Shown: piece by piece, positions 1 to 15,955 of the stretch
Position numbering within the stretch: position 1 is the first letter of the stretch
How the letters are laid out: every line of letters starts with the position of its first letter
Assembly (NCBI RefSeq): GCF_037975245.1
Contig: NC_092568.1
Location: 2,914,001-2,978,000 of the forward strand
DNA length: 64,000 nt
Direction: 5' to 3'
Source: Apostichopus japonicus
Lineage: Eukaryota > Echinodermata > Holothuroidea > Aspidochirotida > Stichopodidae
Made by a program: the position numbers and the translations under genes
Notes under the pieces: model-generated
Databases searched by the model: none
What the model was told of the DNA's origin: nothing
What the model saw: the letters and a program-made list of their open reading frames with translations, nothing else

Positions 1-2784
1 AAAAAGAAAAGAAGGAGAAAGAAAAAAAAATATTGGATAAACGTTTAGAAGTTTATTATATTTGATCAGTATGCTCGAACGGTTCAAAATGAACTTTATC
101 GGTTGTCGGGTAAATGTTGCCTATGGCAGTATATAGCTCCGCGCTTTTATTAGTTACAGCAATGTGTGTGACAATTTGACAAAACAACCATAACAAGAAT
201 AGGCCTATAAGCGAACGTTGAATCGTTTTGACAAAAGATATTATAACACTCATTTATTCCAGAATAGAATCCACGTCGTGGTTATATTTGCACTAGAAGT
301 TGTAAATGATTCAATAAAGACAATAAACATCAAAAGAGTTAAGTAAATAAAAAGGAAAAAAAAAGAAACTCCGAAGGGAATTGTCTCGGCAAGTTAGGAA
401 CTAGACAGTGAGTCTCTCTAAATGAAAATACTTTGAGGCTATATTTTATGAATATAATCGGATTGTAAAAAAAAAAAATTACAAATACAAATACAAAAGA
501 GTTAAACTAATATAGGTTCTCCTTTTTCTTATATATATATTTGTTCACCCCTCAAAGTTATTTCAATAGACAGAACTGACGACTAGGTTGAGCGTGCTTA
601 TTTGGAACAGGTCGTTCTCAAATCACAATCAAATGTTGGAGGAAAGGCTCTCCTGGGGAGAATGGCTTGTTTTTCTTCAAGATCGAGAGTATCAAGGAGT
701 CTGCGTATATAGTCCGTTGGTTTCATTGTGTATATGTACAATATGAGAGTTCATGTGGCGACAGAAAGTATATCCATGCCCAGTTATGTGGGAATTAAAA
801 CTGATCCGTTACTTACACAAGTTGTCATTATGGCTACGAATACAAAACAAAAGGATTAAACAAATAGAGAGAAAAAAGTCGCTGGGATATCATTACAACA
901 AAAGAGAAAGACAAAACGAAAGAAGAACAGAACGAGGAGCCTTTTGTGTTTTGTTTGAGGATGTCACAGAAAGCCCCCATTGAAAATATGTTGCATGCTG
1001 TCTGTAAGGTTGTGAATCAAATTAACAATACTTCTATTAGTTTTCGCGGAACCAAATTGATTAACAATAGTTTTATTAGTTTTCACGGAACCATATTGTC
1101 GTATGAAAGATATTCAAAAGTGTACTTTTTTGCACACAAAAAAAGAAGAAAAAAAAAAGAAGCTCCTTTAACCCTTATTCTAGACTTGCTCTGTGGTTAA
1201 CGCTATAAAAACGAAATGGCAAGTAAAATAGTTCATGGTGACAAAGTAGTTGACAAAGCATGATTTATGATTAAAATAAATACAAATTTGGCGTCCCTTA
1301 AACTGTATGGACCTATTGTCACCGCAGTATGGCGTCAACTTCAAAAGTCGTAAATACTTCTTCCAACCAATGATAATATGATGAGTACACAGTTTCACTA
1401 CTGTAACATCGTTTCGGCACGTTCGAGTCGTTTTAACTTTATGTACTGTCTCTTCAGCATTGACAGAACTTTCATTCATGCGGAAGAAGGCAAAAAATCT
1501 TTTACAACTTTAGAGAAAAGTGGCTCTCGAGTGTAGAGTCTAACGACCTAAGTACTTGAGACGTTTTGATTTATCGTAGAATAAATACGGTTTTGGCGTC
1601 TCATAAACTGGACCTATGGCAACAAACCGGTGGCGTCAGTTTCACCTCGTAGTGGTCGTAAATATCTTTATATAACATATATGGAGATAAATTAACAGTC
1701 TTCAAACACTAAACGTTTGCGGATAAATTGTTTATCTCTTCTAATATATGTTAAAATATCTAAATGGAGACATTAAGCACTCAATAACTTAACCAATATA
1801 AGTTGTCAACACCGACTATTGGTTTTTGATCACGTTTCGTTCTATGGGTCCATCCGTACATGGTCATACCGTCTCGCCAAACCGGTATATCCCGATATTA
1901 TTGTTAGGACTGTAACGTCATTCATAATCAACCGCAGTGACCTATAATGCAGTGATATATAGAAGAGTCACCCTGTACAGTATTATTGTAAATATATGTA
2001 GGCAATATTTGACTGTTTGGTTACACATTCACAATGTCATCGGCTCCAAAGAGGTAACAATAGTAATGATCAAAACTATATTTGTTGATGTATGTTTAAT
2101 TGGGTGTAACCATTTTCAATGTTTATTTGAGATTGCCATAAAAGGGTCAAAGAGCATGTGTGCGCTATCAGTATGTACGTGCATGCACAAATATATTTAC
2201 TCTCATTGAATGTTATTCATATTAAAGGAATGACAATGACGTGCAGTTTTATTTTGGATTTGTGTTAATCTAACAATCACGTGACGTCCTAATGATTCTT
2301 AACAATTAGCTATTTCATCATCCAAAACACAAACCGTAGGTGAGACTTACAAGAAACTCTGTTTAGTGTGCTGTCCTATTCCATTTAATGTGGAAATTAA
2401 TTATTTGAACGGTTACATCGATACTTTCGTATTTACAGGGTATATACTTCTACATGAAGTCATTTTACCGATGAGACCCTCAGGGCATATCCTCTCTGTT
2501 TTGCTAAAAAATCTTCTTTGTGTTCTCATACGCATATCCTCTTCGTTTTGTTCAAATATTATTTTATACATCCCTCCGTGTATCTTCTTTGCTTATGTTC
2601 TCATACGCATATCCCCATCTGTTATGTTCCCATGTAGTACGGTGTGAAAAAAATGTAATAATGCGTATACGTGCGTTTGCGTCACTTGACCTGACCCGGA
2701 ACTACGATTCAATCTTCATCTCTGTCAAAAATGATGTCACAATTTCATCATTTAACCGATTTCTACTTGTTTCCTCTTACTCAG
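1..2784. other. AT-rich flank or intron upstream of the P450 exons; no gene seen
   Basis: No reading frame here looks like protein or matches the expected N-terminal part of the P450 (membrane anchor, proline-rich hinge). Two diverged direct copies, both containing ttggcgtc, then a cctat word and a further ggcgtca, lie near 1287-1360 and 1593-1665. A shorter pair of about 40 bp lies at 1020-1097. I cannot tell whether this is intron or intergenic DNA. Confidence 0.5.
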
Positions 2785-4847
2785 GAATCGTGTCCGCTGA
2801 CTATGGTTCCATCTGGAGAGAACAGCGAAGGTTCACCCTACAGACTCTCCGTAACTTTGGTTTCGGTAAACAGAGTTTTGAAGGTAACATACAGGAAGAG
2901 ATTGTCCACATGTTGGATGCATTCGGTGAGACCACTTGTAAACCATTTAACGCGAACCATATCATGGAGACATCAGTATCCAACGTCGTCTGCAGCATCA
3001 ATTTCGGCCAACGATTCCAATACGACGATCCATGTTTCCGCAAGCTCGTCCAGTCGATATACCGATTCTCAGAGATCGGTACCAATGCATCGGCCGTCAA
3101 CTACTTTCCGATTCTTCGACGATTACCGTTCCCTGAACTGAAGGAAGTTTACGAAATTGAGAAGACGATGAAGGACTTCATGTACGGAATGATCGAAAAC
3201 CATAAAAATACGAAGAAACCCGGAATCAACCGAGACCTGATCGACGGCTACCTTCATGAAATAGATCGGAGGAAGCAGGAGGGTTTGAACGATGAAGCCA
3301 GTCGCTCCTTCAACGAGGTCTATCTCTACCATACCCTCAGTGATCTCCTCTTTGCTGGTACTGAGACGATGAGTTCAACCCTCAGATGGGGCATCCTCTA
3401 CATGATCAAGTTCCCTCATATCCAAGCCAAGGTAAGCTGCCCATATTCGATCACTTACACACACATGCACTTACAGACAGGCGCAGAAAGTTGGTATAAC
3501 TTGATGAGGGCGTTATGTTTTCAGAAGGCATCCAATTTTTGAAAGTGGATGTGTACCTTCTTTGCTCATTTTAAACGACCATGTATACGCCCTCACGGGA
3601 AAATTATTTGAAACTGCGTTTCTCTTTTCATAATTACCCTTATTTCGTTTGTGTGTTTGTTTTAATTAAGACGGTCCTCATTAAACTCTGTTATCTTCAT
3701 AGGTCCAAGAGGAATTGGATTCAGTGGTCTTAGGTGATGAACTCCCCAGTTGGCGTCAACGTAACAAGTTACCGTACACTGAAGCAACTCTAATGGAGGT
3801 GCAACGTATGGCGAATATAACAGCTATTGGATTCCCACATAAAACGACTGAAGATACACAACTCTTCGATTACTTCGTCCCAAAAGATACATCTGTTTTC
3901 ATTAATCTTTACTCCGTCCATGTTGATCCAACTCAATGGTCCAAGCCCGACGAATTTAATCCCGAGAGATTCTTGACGGAAGAGAAGAAAGTTTACAATC
4001 ATCCAGCGCTCATGCCATTCTCTGCAGGTAGGTATCTTTATATGAAGAAGTGGTTGAAAATGAGGGCAAGACGATGGGAAGAGGGAAGAGGGAGGGTGGG
4101 GGGGGGGGGAGGAGAGATGAACGGGTGGAATGTATACACATGTACAGTTGTCTTGCTGTTATCCGCAAGTAGATGTCTTTGTAAAATTATTTAGAGTATG
4201 AGGACTGGGCATGCAAGATGCGGTTAGAATGGCATAGATGGATTGCATGGTCCGCGGCCATTCAACACTCATTCCGTACTTAGATGTTATTTGTTAGTAA
4301 ATAAATAAATACGTGGGGACAGGGTCCAATGTATCGAATGGGAGAGGAGGAGGAGGGGGGGGGGGTTGTAGCGTGGATAGAAAAGGTTGTTACCGTCCAA
4401 CGTTCTACTGGGTATGTGTCATACATGACATCGTTTGAGAGAGGAAACCGAGGGGGTGAGGTGGGGTGATTACAAGATTATTTGCTCCTCAAAAACCTCA
4501 TATTAAGTTTCCACATGCCGATACGCTATGCATCGATTTTCAATGTTCAAGTAAATCGAAACTTGGTTATTATGTCTTTTCTGCAATTTGCATTACGCAT
4601 TATGATGCTAATTATTTTATAAGCATATATCCATTAATATGTTTTATCTTCTGATTATTCTCCTTCAGGTAAGAGAGCTTGTCCGGGTGAAAATCTTGCC
4701 AAGATGCAGCTGTTTCTCTTCTTTTCCGCCATCTTGAAGAAATTCCGATTGACCACAACGCCCTCTAATCCAAACCCAAGCCTGGAGAAGCATTATGCTA
4801 TCAGTCTTTGTCCCAGTCCATTCGAAGTATGTGCTTACCCTAGGTAA
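2785..4847 (+). CDS. Cytochrome P450, CYP2-type, C-terminal three exons (5' exons not visible)
   Basis: Heme-thiolate monooxygenase, expected to be anchored in the endoplasmic reticulum and fed by P450 reductase. Coding exons are 2785-3431, 3703-4027 and 4669-4847, with GT-AG introns and continuous frame; together they give about 383 residues, ending at TAA 4845-4847. The first exon opens GIVSADYGSIWREQRRF, the segment where a conserved vertebrate CYP2 exon begins. The I-helix shows LLFAGTET, the K-helix EVQR (ExxR), then FNPERF, and the heme loop FSAGKRACPG with the cysteine ligand. The heme loop is split by the last intron. Against a usual length of 490-500 residues about 115 N-terminal residues are missing; they should lie on exons upstream, possibly beyond the window. 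All catalytic motifs are intact and there is no internal stop, so I read an active gene cut by the window rather than a pseudogene. The large first exon combines segments split among several exons in vertebrates. Substrate cannot be inferred. Confidence 0.9.
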
Positions 4848-7790
<2,943 letters not shown>

Positions 7791-8629
7791 CACTCAAAAA
7801 AATGAAGTGTTGAAAAGTAATCGATAAGTGTTATATCAAACACTTCAGCCTAGCTCGTACAGGGACAACACCCTCCTTGCTAATTTTACACTTTCCGAGT
7901 GTTGAAAATCTAACACCTCGCTGGTGTTGAATTTATCAACACTTGCAGGTGTCATTGTCACACCCAGTCCCCTAAATTTATCTCTTCAAAGGTGTTTATT
8001 ACTCAGTTGATGGGAGAGCTGTAGTAACACCACATGTCTGGCTATTCTTACACTTTTTGCGTGTTGAATATAGCCAACACCTTACTGATGTTCAATTGAC
8101 AATTGCAGGTGAAATTGCAAACCCCAAATCCCATAAATATAACACTTACACTCAAAAAACGTGATACACAGGTTAAGTAAAATTATACTTAATTTTCATG
8201 TGAAATAAGAACACTTAAACATTTAAGTAAAAGTTACTTAACTGCTGGTTTGTACAGTTTTACATGTTTATTATGTAACGCAAATACAACACTGTTATGT
8301 AAAATTTTGCCAGAGAAGTTTACATAGCACCCATTTAGTAAATATTTTATACAGGTTTTAGGTTAATTATTACCTAGTAATTAGGTAAACAATATATGGA
8401 TGCATGTTTGAATCGCTCACAGCAGAGAGGTACATTTAAGAGAGAGCAAAAAGCAATGACAATACAAACAATTCAGAATGTGCGATTTTCAGCAATTAAG
8501 AACCCTACTACCTTCCTATTCCAGAGGTCCATATATTATATCCCATTAAATGTAAAATAAACAATTTAGGCTATAAAAGTACTGTCTTGTGGAATGAAGT
8601 CAACTTAAAAGTGCCAACATTTTCAATTG

Positions 8630-9150
8630 CTACAGTTCAGTTACTTGGTCTTTATTGTTTGCGCATGCCTTTTGGTATTCCAGATTAAACACAAAGAAAC
8701 AATTCTTCCCAAAGTCAATTTCAAATACGCAACAACTTTAGAGAAATTCTGATCCATGGGATGAAAAAACATGGAGTGCTGTGTATGATGACTGCTACAC
8801 TACAGTGACTATGTATTTGTTGTTGGCAAATGCCTTTTGGTATTCCAGATTAAACACAAGAAACAACTCTTCCCAAAGTCAATTTCAAATAGGCAACAAC
8901 TTTAGAAATATGCTGATCCGTGGGATGAGAAAACGTAGAGTGCTGTCTCTGATGACTGCTACACTGCAGTTACTTTGTCTTTGTTGTTGGCTCGTGCCCT
9001 TGGTATTCCAAATTAAACACAAAGAAACAACTCTTCCCAAAGACAATTCCAAATAAGCAACAACTTTACATACATTCTGATCCGTGAGATGAGGAAACGT
9101 GGAGTGCTGTCTATGACAACTGCTAAACTGCAGTTTCTTTGTCTTTTTTG
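8630..9150. repeat. Tandem array of a unit of about 164 bp, about three copies
   Basis: The phrase tggtattccagattaaac recurs at 8673, 8839 and 9001 (aattaaac in the last), each time followed by acaa(a)gaaacaa, cttcccaaag and then gatgactgctac or a variant. Periods are 166 and 162 bp. The third copy runs into the exon-like segment on the opposite strand at 9123. Confidence 0.8.
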
Positions 9151-9451
9151 TTGGCACGGTAAGCATAAAAATCTCGAATCTGGTTGCACTTCACACCACC
9201 AGGCAACTGGTTGACAACTTTTTGGAAAAATTCCCAGGCACCGAAACTTGCAATTTGGTATAATTCAGATTTAACGCGTAGAATCATTTGAAGCAACATC
9301 AATGGCTTCATAAATGTCCTCTCGGGTAGCGCATGTCTCTCGATGATCACAAATGACTGCTGAGGATGTATTTTGCTTCCTCCAAGAAGTAACACATATT
9401 GCTGAGGTCTTTCTGAAATCTTTTGCAAATAGAATTCCAAGTTGATGCTAC
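9123..9451 (-). CDS. Candidate terminal exon of an unrecognised protein, inside the 7.8-11.0 kb element
   Basis: On the minus strand an acceptor (ttgttacttag) precedes 9451, and an open frame of 109 codons runs to a TAG at 9125-9123. The peptide is ordinary in composition: it contains FVIIERHALPERTFMKPL, then LRVKSELYQIASFGAWEFF and ends near IRDFYAYRANKKDKETAV. The pattern of a hydrophobic helix, an aromatic-rich stretch and a short basic end vaguely recalls the C-terminal part of uncharacterised transposon-associated proteins found in many aquatic animals, but I do not recognise a named domain. No upstream exon was found. It may be a captured exon or a relic of the element's own protein. 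Confidence 0.4.
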
Positions 9452-9970
9452 CTAAGTAACAAAGAAAAGAAAAGAAAATTCCCATCAAAATGAAGTTGTG
9501 TTAAAACATTCTTGGAGCATAAGCAGTTATTTACATGTACCCCTCAAAAAACATTGACATTCCTAAAGAAAATGCACACAATTTAATCAGTTGTGGTTGC
9601 CTAGAAAGCCAGATGGCCTATAGTGATTCCTTGTAAAAACAGGAACTTGCATTAAACTTTCATCAGACAATGTAGGCAACTTTTACAACCAATGCATCAT
9701 GTTAAAACAATGCTCACTCCCATTGTATGCAATTGTGTAGATGGCTATGAACTATAACAGCTAGATCACTTCCATAATATCGCTAAATTATAGTTGGGCC
9801 TAGGTCTAAAAGTATCACCGATCCACATCAACTTCGGCCTACTTGCTACAACTTACCAGCTAAAATGGCAATAAGTGGTAATTATATATTGCATTACATG
9901 AATATATGTTTATCCCTTAGTAAGCATAGTACCAGCGTAACTATAGGCCCATGCCCGATGCTATTAAAAA

Positions 9971-10243
9971 CAAAGTGGCTATTCTTACGACTGTTCGTAA
10001 GAATAATTTCCGATTACGCATGCGCAGTTGCTATTTTTATGACAGGAGTACTATTTTTTACGACCAGGAGTAACAATAATTTCCGGTTAGGGTTAGTGTT
10101 AGGATTGGGGTTTAGGGTTAAAGTTAGGGTTACCCCTACTACATGCGCAGTAGCTTTATTTACTTTACTGCGCTTGAATTCGCCTTTGTTGTAAGAATAG
10201 TTTATAAATGATTGTTACGACTAGTCGTAAGAATAGCCACGGC
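9971..10243. mobile_element. 273-bp MITE with perfect 10-bp target-site duplication
   Basis: The terminal inverted repeats share GTGGCTATTCTTACGACT (left 9975-9992, right the complement of 10222-10239). The element is flanked by identical direct repeats CTATTAAAAA at 9961-9970 and 10244-10253. A 9-10 bp duplication is typical of Mutator-like elements, so a MULE-derived MITE is the best guess. Its core (about 10081-10135) carries degenerate telomere-like TTAGGG repeats. It lies inside the larger CACTC element. Confidence 0.8.
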
Positions 10244-11009
10244 CTATTAAAAATGCATTGCCTTGAAATAGCCTCAGTATATCCTACTAGTATGCTACTA
10301 CTACTACTTAAAAAAGTGACTCGCAGGGTATACGAAGTTACGGTTAACGCCCAAAAGGAATAGAATGCACTAGGTTACATAAAAGGCCTAGACCAAAGAC
10401 CTCCATCAGTCCGTAGGCAATTCCGTTTAATTTTACTTGTATGTAGGTAACACAGATTCGTTGACAATTATGAGTTGACTATGACAAACAGAACCTAGCC
10501 TATTATATTAACTTATCGTATGACTTTAACGTTAGGTCTACGTAACGCAAGCGATTCAAATGCATTCGTCTACCCAACTTAGTCGTGGGTCTCTAAGCAT
10601 ATCTCGTTCTTTTCACGTTCACTTACATAATATCAAAACATACCTCCGAATTATTCAATCAATTCTTCTCCTATAACGTCATTTTCCATGCCATTGTAGC
10701 TCGTTATCGCACACTGAATATGTAACGTTATGTGGCTTGCACGTATGTATATGGCCGTGGTTACTATAGTACATTTAGTAACGATAAATGTTGTCAGTGG
10801 TTTAAACACTTAACTTGCACTAAGAATCCAGCTGATGGGAGGTTCGACCAATCGGAATGCTCGAACTGAAAGTACACTTTCTGCAGGTGTAAAAAATACA
10901 CGCTACATTATTTATGTAACCCTACTCAGGGTCAGAGTAACCCTTCAGGTGTAGGGTGAACGGTTACACCTGGAAAGTGTTCAAATTCAACACTCCATTT
11001 TTTTGCGTG

Positions 11010-14000
11010 TGGGGATATGGAGGTCGTTATTATTGCCGTTGATGTTATTCCTTAAATTTACAGCGAACAATTATCAGTGTTGTCATGACAACAAGTTTCT
11101 GAAACATGTGATATCATGTGAATAAGGATATAGCGAGCTACAATAGCCAGCCGTTCATTTCTTCAGTCTACGGCCCTGTTCGCCGAATTGCTTCCATGGT
11201 AGGCGACTATACATGGCAACTGAACAATACGTTGTGATATAGAAACTTGAAACTTCTTAAATTTCTAGAATTATAAATTTCCACAGCTTCTCATTCTCCG
11301 GTCAACTTATAACAGTAATTCGGTGAGGAAAATATATTTTAATAACAGGCAGTATCGAACGTGCTTTAGTTACCATGGTGACCAGTTTGTCCCATTTCTC
11401 AAATCTTCAATACTGCCTTTACTGATGGTTTTCTTTATCTTCTAAAAAACAGCATGGTTATCATGTTTGCAACGACAATGCATATCTTATGATTATTATG
11501 ATTGGATTAATTATAATGTCGCGTAACCTCGTTAGTTACTCACTTTCATACTTCGCCTATAGGCCTACAATCCGTCCATATATAATATGAGAAACATTTA
11601 AAAGAAAATTTTGCACACGAAAACCAAACAACTTGATCCACTAAGTGGCGCGTGCACACGATTTCAACTTCAAATTGGGGCATTCTGAGACATATATACA
11701 TTATAAATTGTACATCAAATATCATTTATGTCTAATCGCAAGGTTGAAAGTGGTGCAACCCCCCCCCCACCACCTGGATTCGCTCCTATTGTTGACATGG
11801 GCCCCGGAGGAGTCGTCCTTGACGATGGGGGCAAGGGCCGTGTAACCTCTCCCCACCCGAACCCCCTCTTGTGGCGCTTTCCCCTGAACCCAATTACAGC
11901 CCGAGTCACCAAATCACCCAAGTACCTTTACATCGAGACTGTACTCTTATGCGGATGATGACGGTGTTACGTCAGGTGAAGTTTTACACCTTTTATTACT
12001 ATCACTTTATAAAAATGTGTCCGCGGGAACAGATGAACCATATCCGTCGCGAATTTCCGGCCTTTTGGCTACGACCTTGTGTAGCATTATGTTCCGCTTC
12101 TATAGGGGAATAGTGATACACACCTGACGATGATCACACACTCTGTATGCAAGGGGACTGGGATTGAGAGCGAATCAAGTCGGTTCATTGTTTGGTTTTT
12201 CTTGGCCAGGTGCTTTCCTGGGTGACTTTTCTTAAACAGTACCGTACCTGTCATAACGTTAGTGAAGAGCATAACTAGTTGCATAACTTTTGAAAATGAA
12301 AATGCAAGTATCTACTGTAGTTAAGATTGACTGAACAAGTTTTAAATCATTATTATTTATTGGAGCGTGATTAACGAATTAGGCTTTATTACCCATGTAT
12401 TTTGGAATGTTTGGACATTATATAAAGACACATGTATAATGAACAGCTCATCTTCATCAAACGAAATTTGTATATAAAACCACCGTACGACATCAAAGGA
12501 ATTCTATGCATTGATTAGATCACACTTCAAACCTTCCTTGGAATTTTATGAATGAAATTTGTCCGTTGCCAGATGACAAATAATTGCTCAGAAATAGTTT
12601 ACAATGTCTGTCTCCTCATTTCAATTAAATTGTTCGAGAATAAAATGAATCTATTTATTAAAGAAAACGAACGAACCGTTTACTTAAACGGAACTTTATA
12701 TGTGTTGTTATCTCCTTCTCAATGGTTTCATCTTACGGAGCATGAAAGAATCGTTTGTTTCCACCCAAAATGGCGTAGAATGTAATATCACGTTTCTAAG
12801 CGAAATCGGTGTCGAATGAAACTTCACGTCACAAGTTGATGCTAAAGATGACATCCAGAGAAAGTCCATCCTGAACTGAGATATCGAACCGGATATGTGG
12901 AATTCATTCTGGCTGTTGATTCTTGATGGTCTTCTGTTTATTGTCCAAAACTATTTCACTTTAAGAACACATGCATCAATCATAGACCCACAATTCTTCT
13001 TTTACGTTCTATTACAAGTTTGACATGTTGAAGAATACAATATGGAGCATTCATAGACACTGATCAATATTGATCGTTTATCGCGTGACCTATTTCAGAG
13101 ACTTCAAATGCTTGTGTAACAGGGGTTACCTATAATTTAGGAAAGTTTAGGAAAATAAACAAATTCTTTCTTTCGTTCGGATTTAACTGCATCTCGTTCA
13201 CTTTCATACTTCATTTGGGGGAGGGGCAGGGGGTGGGGGAGAGGGGAGGGAAGAGGGGGTGATGGGGTGTGGGAAGGGGAAGGGGTGAAGTACCATGGGT
13301 GTGTGGAAGGATGTTATGTAGTTGAAATCACGTGGAATATAGGCCGATGGCTACCAAGTACACAACAGGAAATCAATAACTTTCCAAATTATACTTTTTT
13401 TCTACTTCGTCAGTTGTTAATAAACTGTTTCGTTAGCATGATCGGTGATTCACCAACCCTGTGCTCATCATCTTCACCCGTTATGCGATGATCGTGAACA
13501 ATCCCCCTGGGCCGACACAAAGAGGTTTATGAAGGAGCCTGTCTTCAAAAGAAAAACCCCATTACGTGATTTAGCGCAATATGCTGATTTCACAGTTGAG
13601 ATAAACAAGCAAAACGATTTTTTATTTTTCGTATAATAAATTCCACAATGCAATATACGAGTTGACTCTCCCAAATGTATTCTGTGAATTCAGGAGTTTC
13701 CCTGCACCGCGAGCTTGCCGCTCTTCTCTGTATAATTATCCCCCCCCCCCCTCCGTCTGTAAATACTCGCGGAAGGCAACTGAGGTAAGAGAATAACCAT
13801 GGAGGTGGTGGGGAGGGGGCGGGGTGTACGTTTAGGATTAGTAAACCCTTTAACGCGTTCATAGAACAATATATACAGGATTGATATAATACCCTTGGTA
13901 TAAACATAGCTTTATTTGAAACCAAAGTCCATCATGCATTAGCTCTATAAGTTATGACTTTGTATATTATTTGTATAACCACTGCAGTCAAATGGTTCGA

Positions 14001-15524
14001 GATTAATCGTTCTATTTCATTAAGTCACTAATTACATTACTAAGGTAACAAATAAATATTATTATAGATGATTATCTTGCTAATTAACATTTGATTTGAA
14101 AGATTGAAAATAAAAAAGATCTGGGTGATAGCTCTTAGTTTTAGATAATATAAAGAATACGTTTAGTCCTTTAAAATAACAATGACATATGTTCTCGTTC
14201 ACAGGATGAGTAATTATTATATATTTTGTAGAGGAGTTCTTGGACACCTTTATTGTTCAACATTCCAAAAGTATACGGCATTAAATAATCAAACAATCAT
14301 AACTAATAAATAGAATCTTTTTCAACAAGAGAAATTTTAAATGCACAAAATCAAGCAGGGGATATCTCTTTTGGGGTCACTTATTAAAGCTTGTTATGTG
14401 ATTCCAGAGACTTTTCCCAATGGTGATGTGCGATCGAAATTTCTACTTTAAAATTTTGATTTTGTGAATGTGAACCACGTAATCAGTGCACTTTTTGAGA
14501 TTTTGGCATTATAAGTAAACCTATGTGGGGGGGGGGGGAGGGGAGGGGGTTGGTCCTGAAGTTGGCGGCTAGAACGGTTTAATGCATATCACATGAACAA
14601 CAATACTGTTAGCTAGTCAATCAATTACATGTATGCAATTGCTGTGCGAAAACGTTTCCATTAAGTAGTACTACGTAGTTTTAGTGTGAAAAGTCAATTA
14701 TCGAGCCAATAAGTCTTTAAATACTACCAATTAAGGGCAGAAAGGTCACGAAGGATACTTCCATACCGTCAAACCTTAATTATATGACCCTTCGTACTCA
14801 AGTTAAAGCGAAGTGTGAAATTGGGCGAAATTGCGGACACATTCTATGGAAAGAATCCGTCGGTTGGCCTGTCAACAATGAACGCCGATCTTTCATAGAA
14901 ACCTCTTATACAATGTTTGGCAAACATTTCAACTTTTTCATCTGATAAGCGGGATGGTGTTAATTTCGTCGACTCCATCGGTGTTAACTGAAGGTCATTG
15001 TGTGTACTCGCTGGGTGAATAGGTTGGCGCCGTATATTAATCGATGATATGTATTTAATAGCGGTTATGAAAGTGAGTTAACAGTTGCCTTTCCTCTTTA
15101 TCAAAAGTTGTTCCCTTCATGCCAAACAATAGCATAGATAAAGATGGAGTCACCGTGAACTCTTGGATGCTCCAACCATGCACGTGTTGGATATTAAACT
15201 AACAAAGGCTTTCTCAGAACAATAAACCAAGTATTCAATTGAATATAAAACAACAACCCGCTAATACTAATATTACAACAATGAGAAAAAAAAGATAAGA
15301 ATTCATTTGTCTCCACCGACGTAAATAGCTACCTTATATAACAACAATAGGTCATTGTTCATCAACTATTGCTTAACTTTGCACTATTTAGGGTTAATGT
15401 CCCTTCATGGGAATGGACTTCGATGATAAATATGCACCCACAAATAACCATTCATGTATAGCTTATGTTGCAAATTGCTTTTTTCAAGTTTATCTTGTAT
15501 ACTTAGCTACTAGACTTGATATGA
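11010..15524. other. Gene-poor intergenic DNA
   Basis: No coding exon is supported; the open frames are short and of low complexity. Features worth naming are a strongly G-rich stretch at 13216-13291, C- or G-runs at 11759-11768, 13740-13752 and 14524-14536, and otherwise AT-rich unique-looking sequence. Confidence 0.5.
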
Positions 15525-15955
15525 TTTCGGACTTGTACTCCGAGTTCTTTTCTATATTCGTACTCCTCCTAGTGGATTTGTACTCTTTTACGGTACTCTA
15601 CCATTATAGTTGTCTGTATTTGTACTCGTCCTACAGGGTTTGTACTCTTTTGTGGTACTCTACCATAGCTGCAGGCTATATTCGTTCTCGTCCAAGTGGA
15701 TTTGCACTCTTACCGGTACTCCGCCATAGTTGCCTATGTTTGTACTCGTCCTAGTCACGGTGGATTTGTACTCTTACCGGTACTTCACCATTGTTGCCTA
15801 TATTCGTACTCGTCCTAGTGGATTTGTACTCTTTTACCATTGTCTGTATTTGTACGAGTCCTAGTGGATTTGTACTCTTTTGCGGTACTCTACCATAGTT
15901 GTATGTATCCGTACTCGTGGATTTGTACTCTTTAATGGTAATCTACCATGGTTGC
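15525..15955. repeat. Diverged tandem array, seven units of 45-64 bp
   Basis: The phrase ggatttgtactctt (with variants) recurs at about 15574, 15636, 15698, 15762, 15820, 15865 and 15919. Between copies are cggtactctaccatagttg and tgtactcgtcctagt. The units vary in length and sequence, so the array is older than the one at 17.6 kb. Confidence 0.85.

Larger units (their letters stand above)
7791..11009. mobile_element. DNA transposon-like element with CACTC/CACGC terminal inverted repeats
   Basis: The left end reads CACTCAAAAAAATGAAGTG and the complement of the right end reads CACGCAAAAAAATGGAGTG. These are inverted repeats of about 23 bp with two mismatches, 3.2 kb apart, and both sides are flanked by tg (a possible 2-bp target duplication). 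Just inside the left end are two diverged copies (about 7850-7985 and 8020-8150) rich in gtgttga and caacac words; related words recur near the right end (10870-10990). A second CACTCAAAAAACGTG start at about 8151 suggests nesting. Inside lie a tandem array, an exon on the minus strand and a smaller MITE. No transposase was recognised, so it is probably non-autonomous. The ends resemble those of EnSpm/CACTA-like elements; this class is inferred, not shown. Confidence 0.55.

Noticed and set aside
10083-10135. An interstitial telomere
   Set aside because: The TTAGGG-like words are few, degenerate and confined to the core of a MITE.
11715-11958. Proline- or glycine-rich frames on both strands
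   Set aside because: They come from a C-run and a low-complexity C-rich patch, without splice or start support.
15525-15955. Spaced repeats that at first sight resemble a CRISPR array
   Set aside because: The units vary in length, the spacers are themselves repeated, no cas genes exist and the DNA is eukaryotic. The same applies to 37904-38404.
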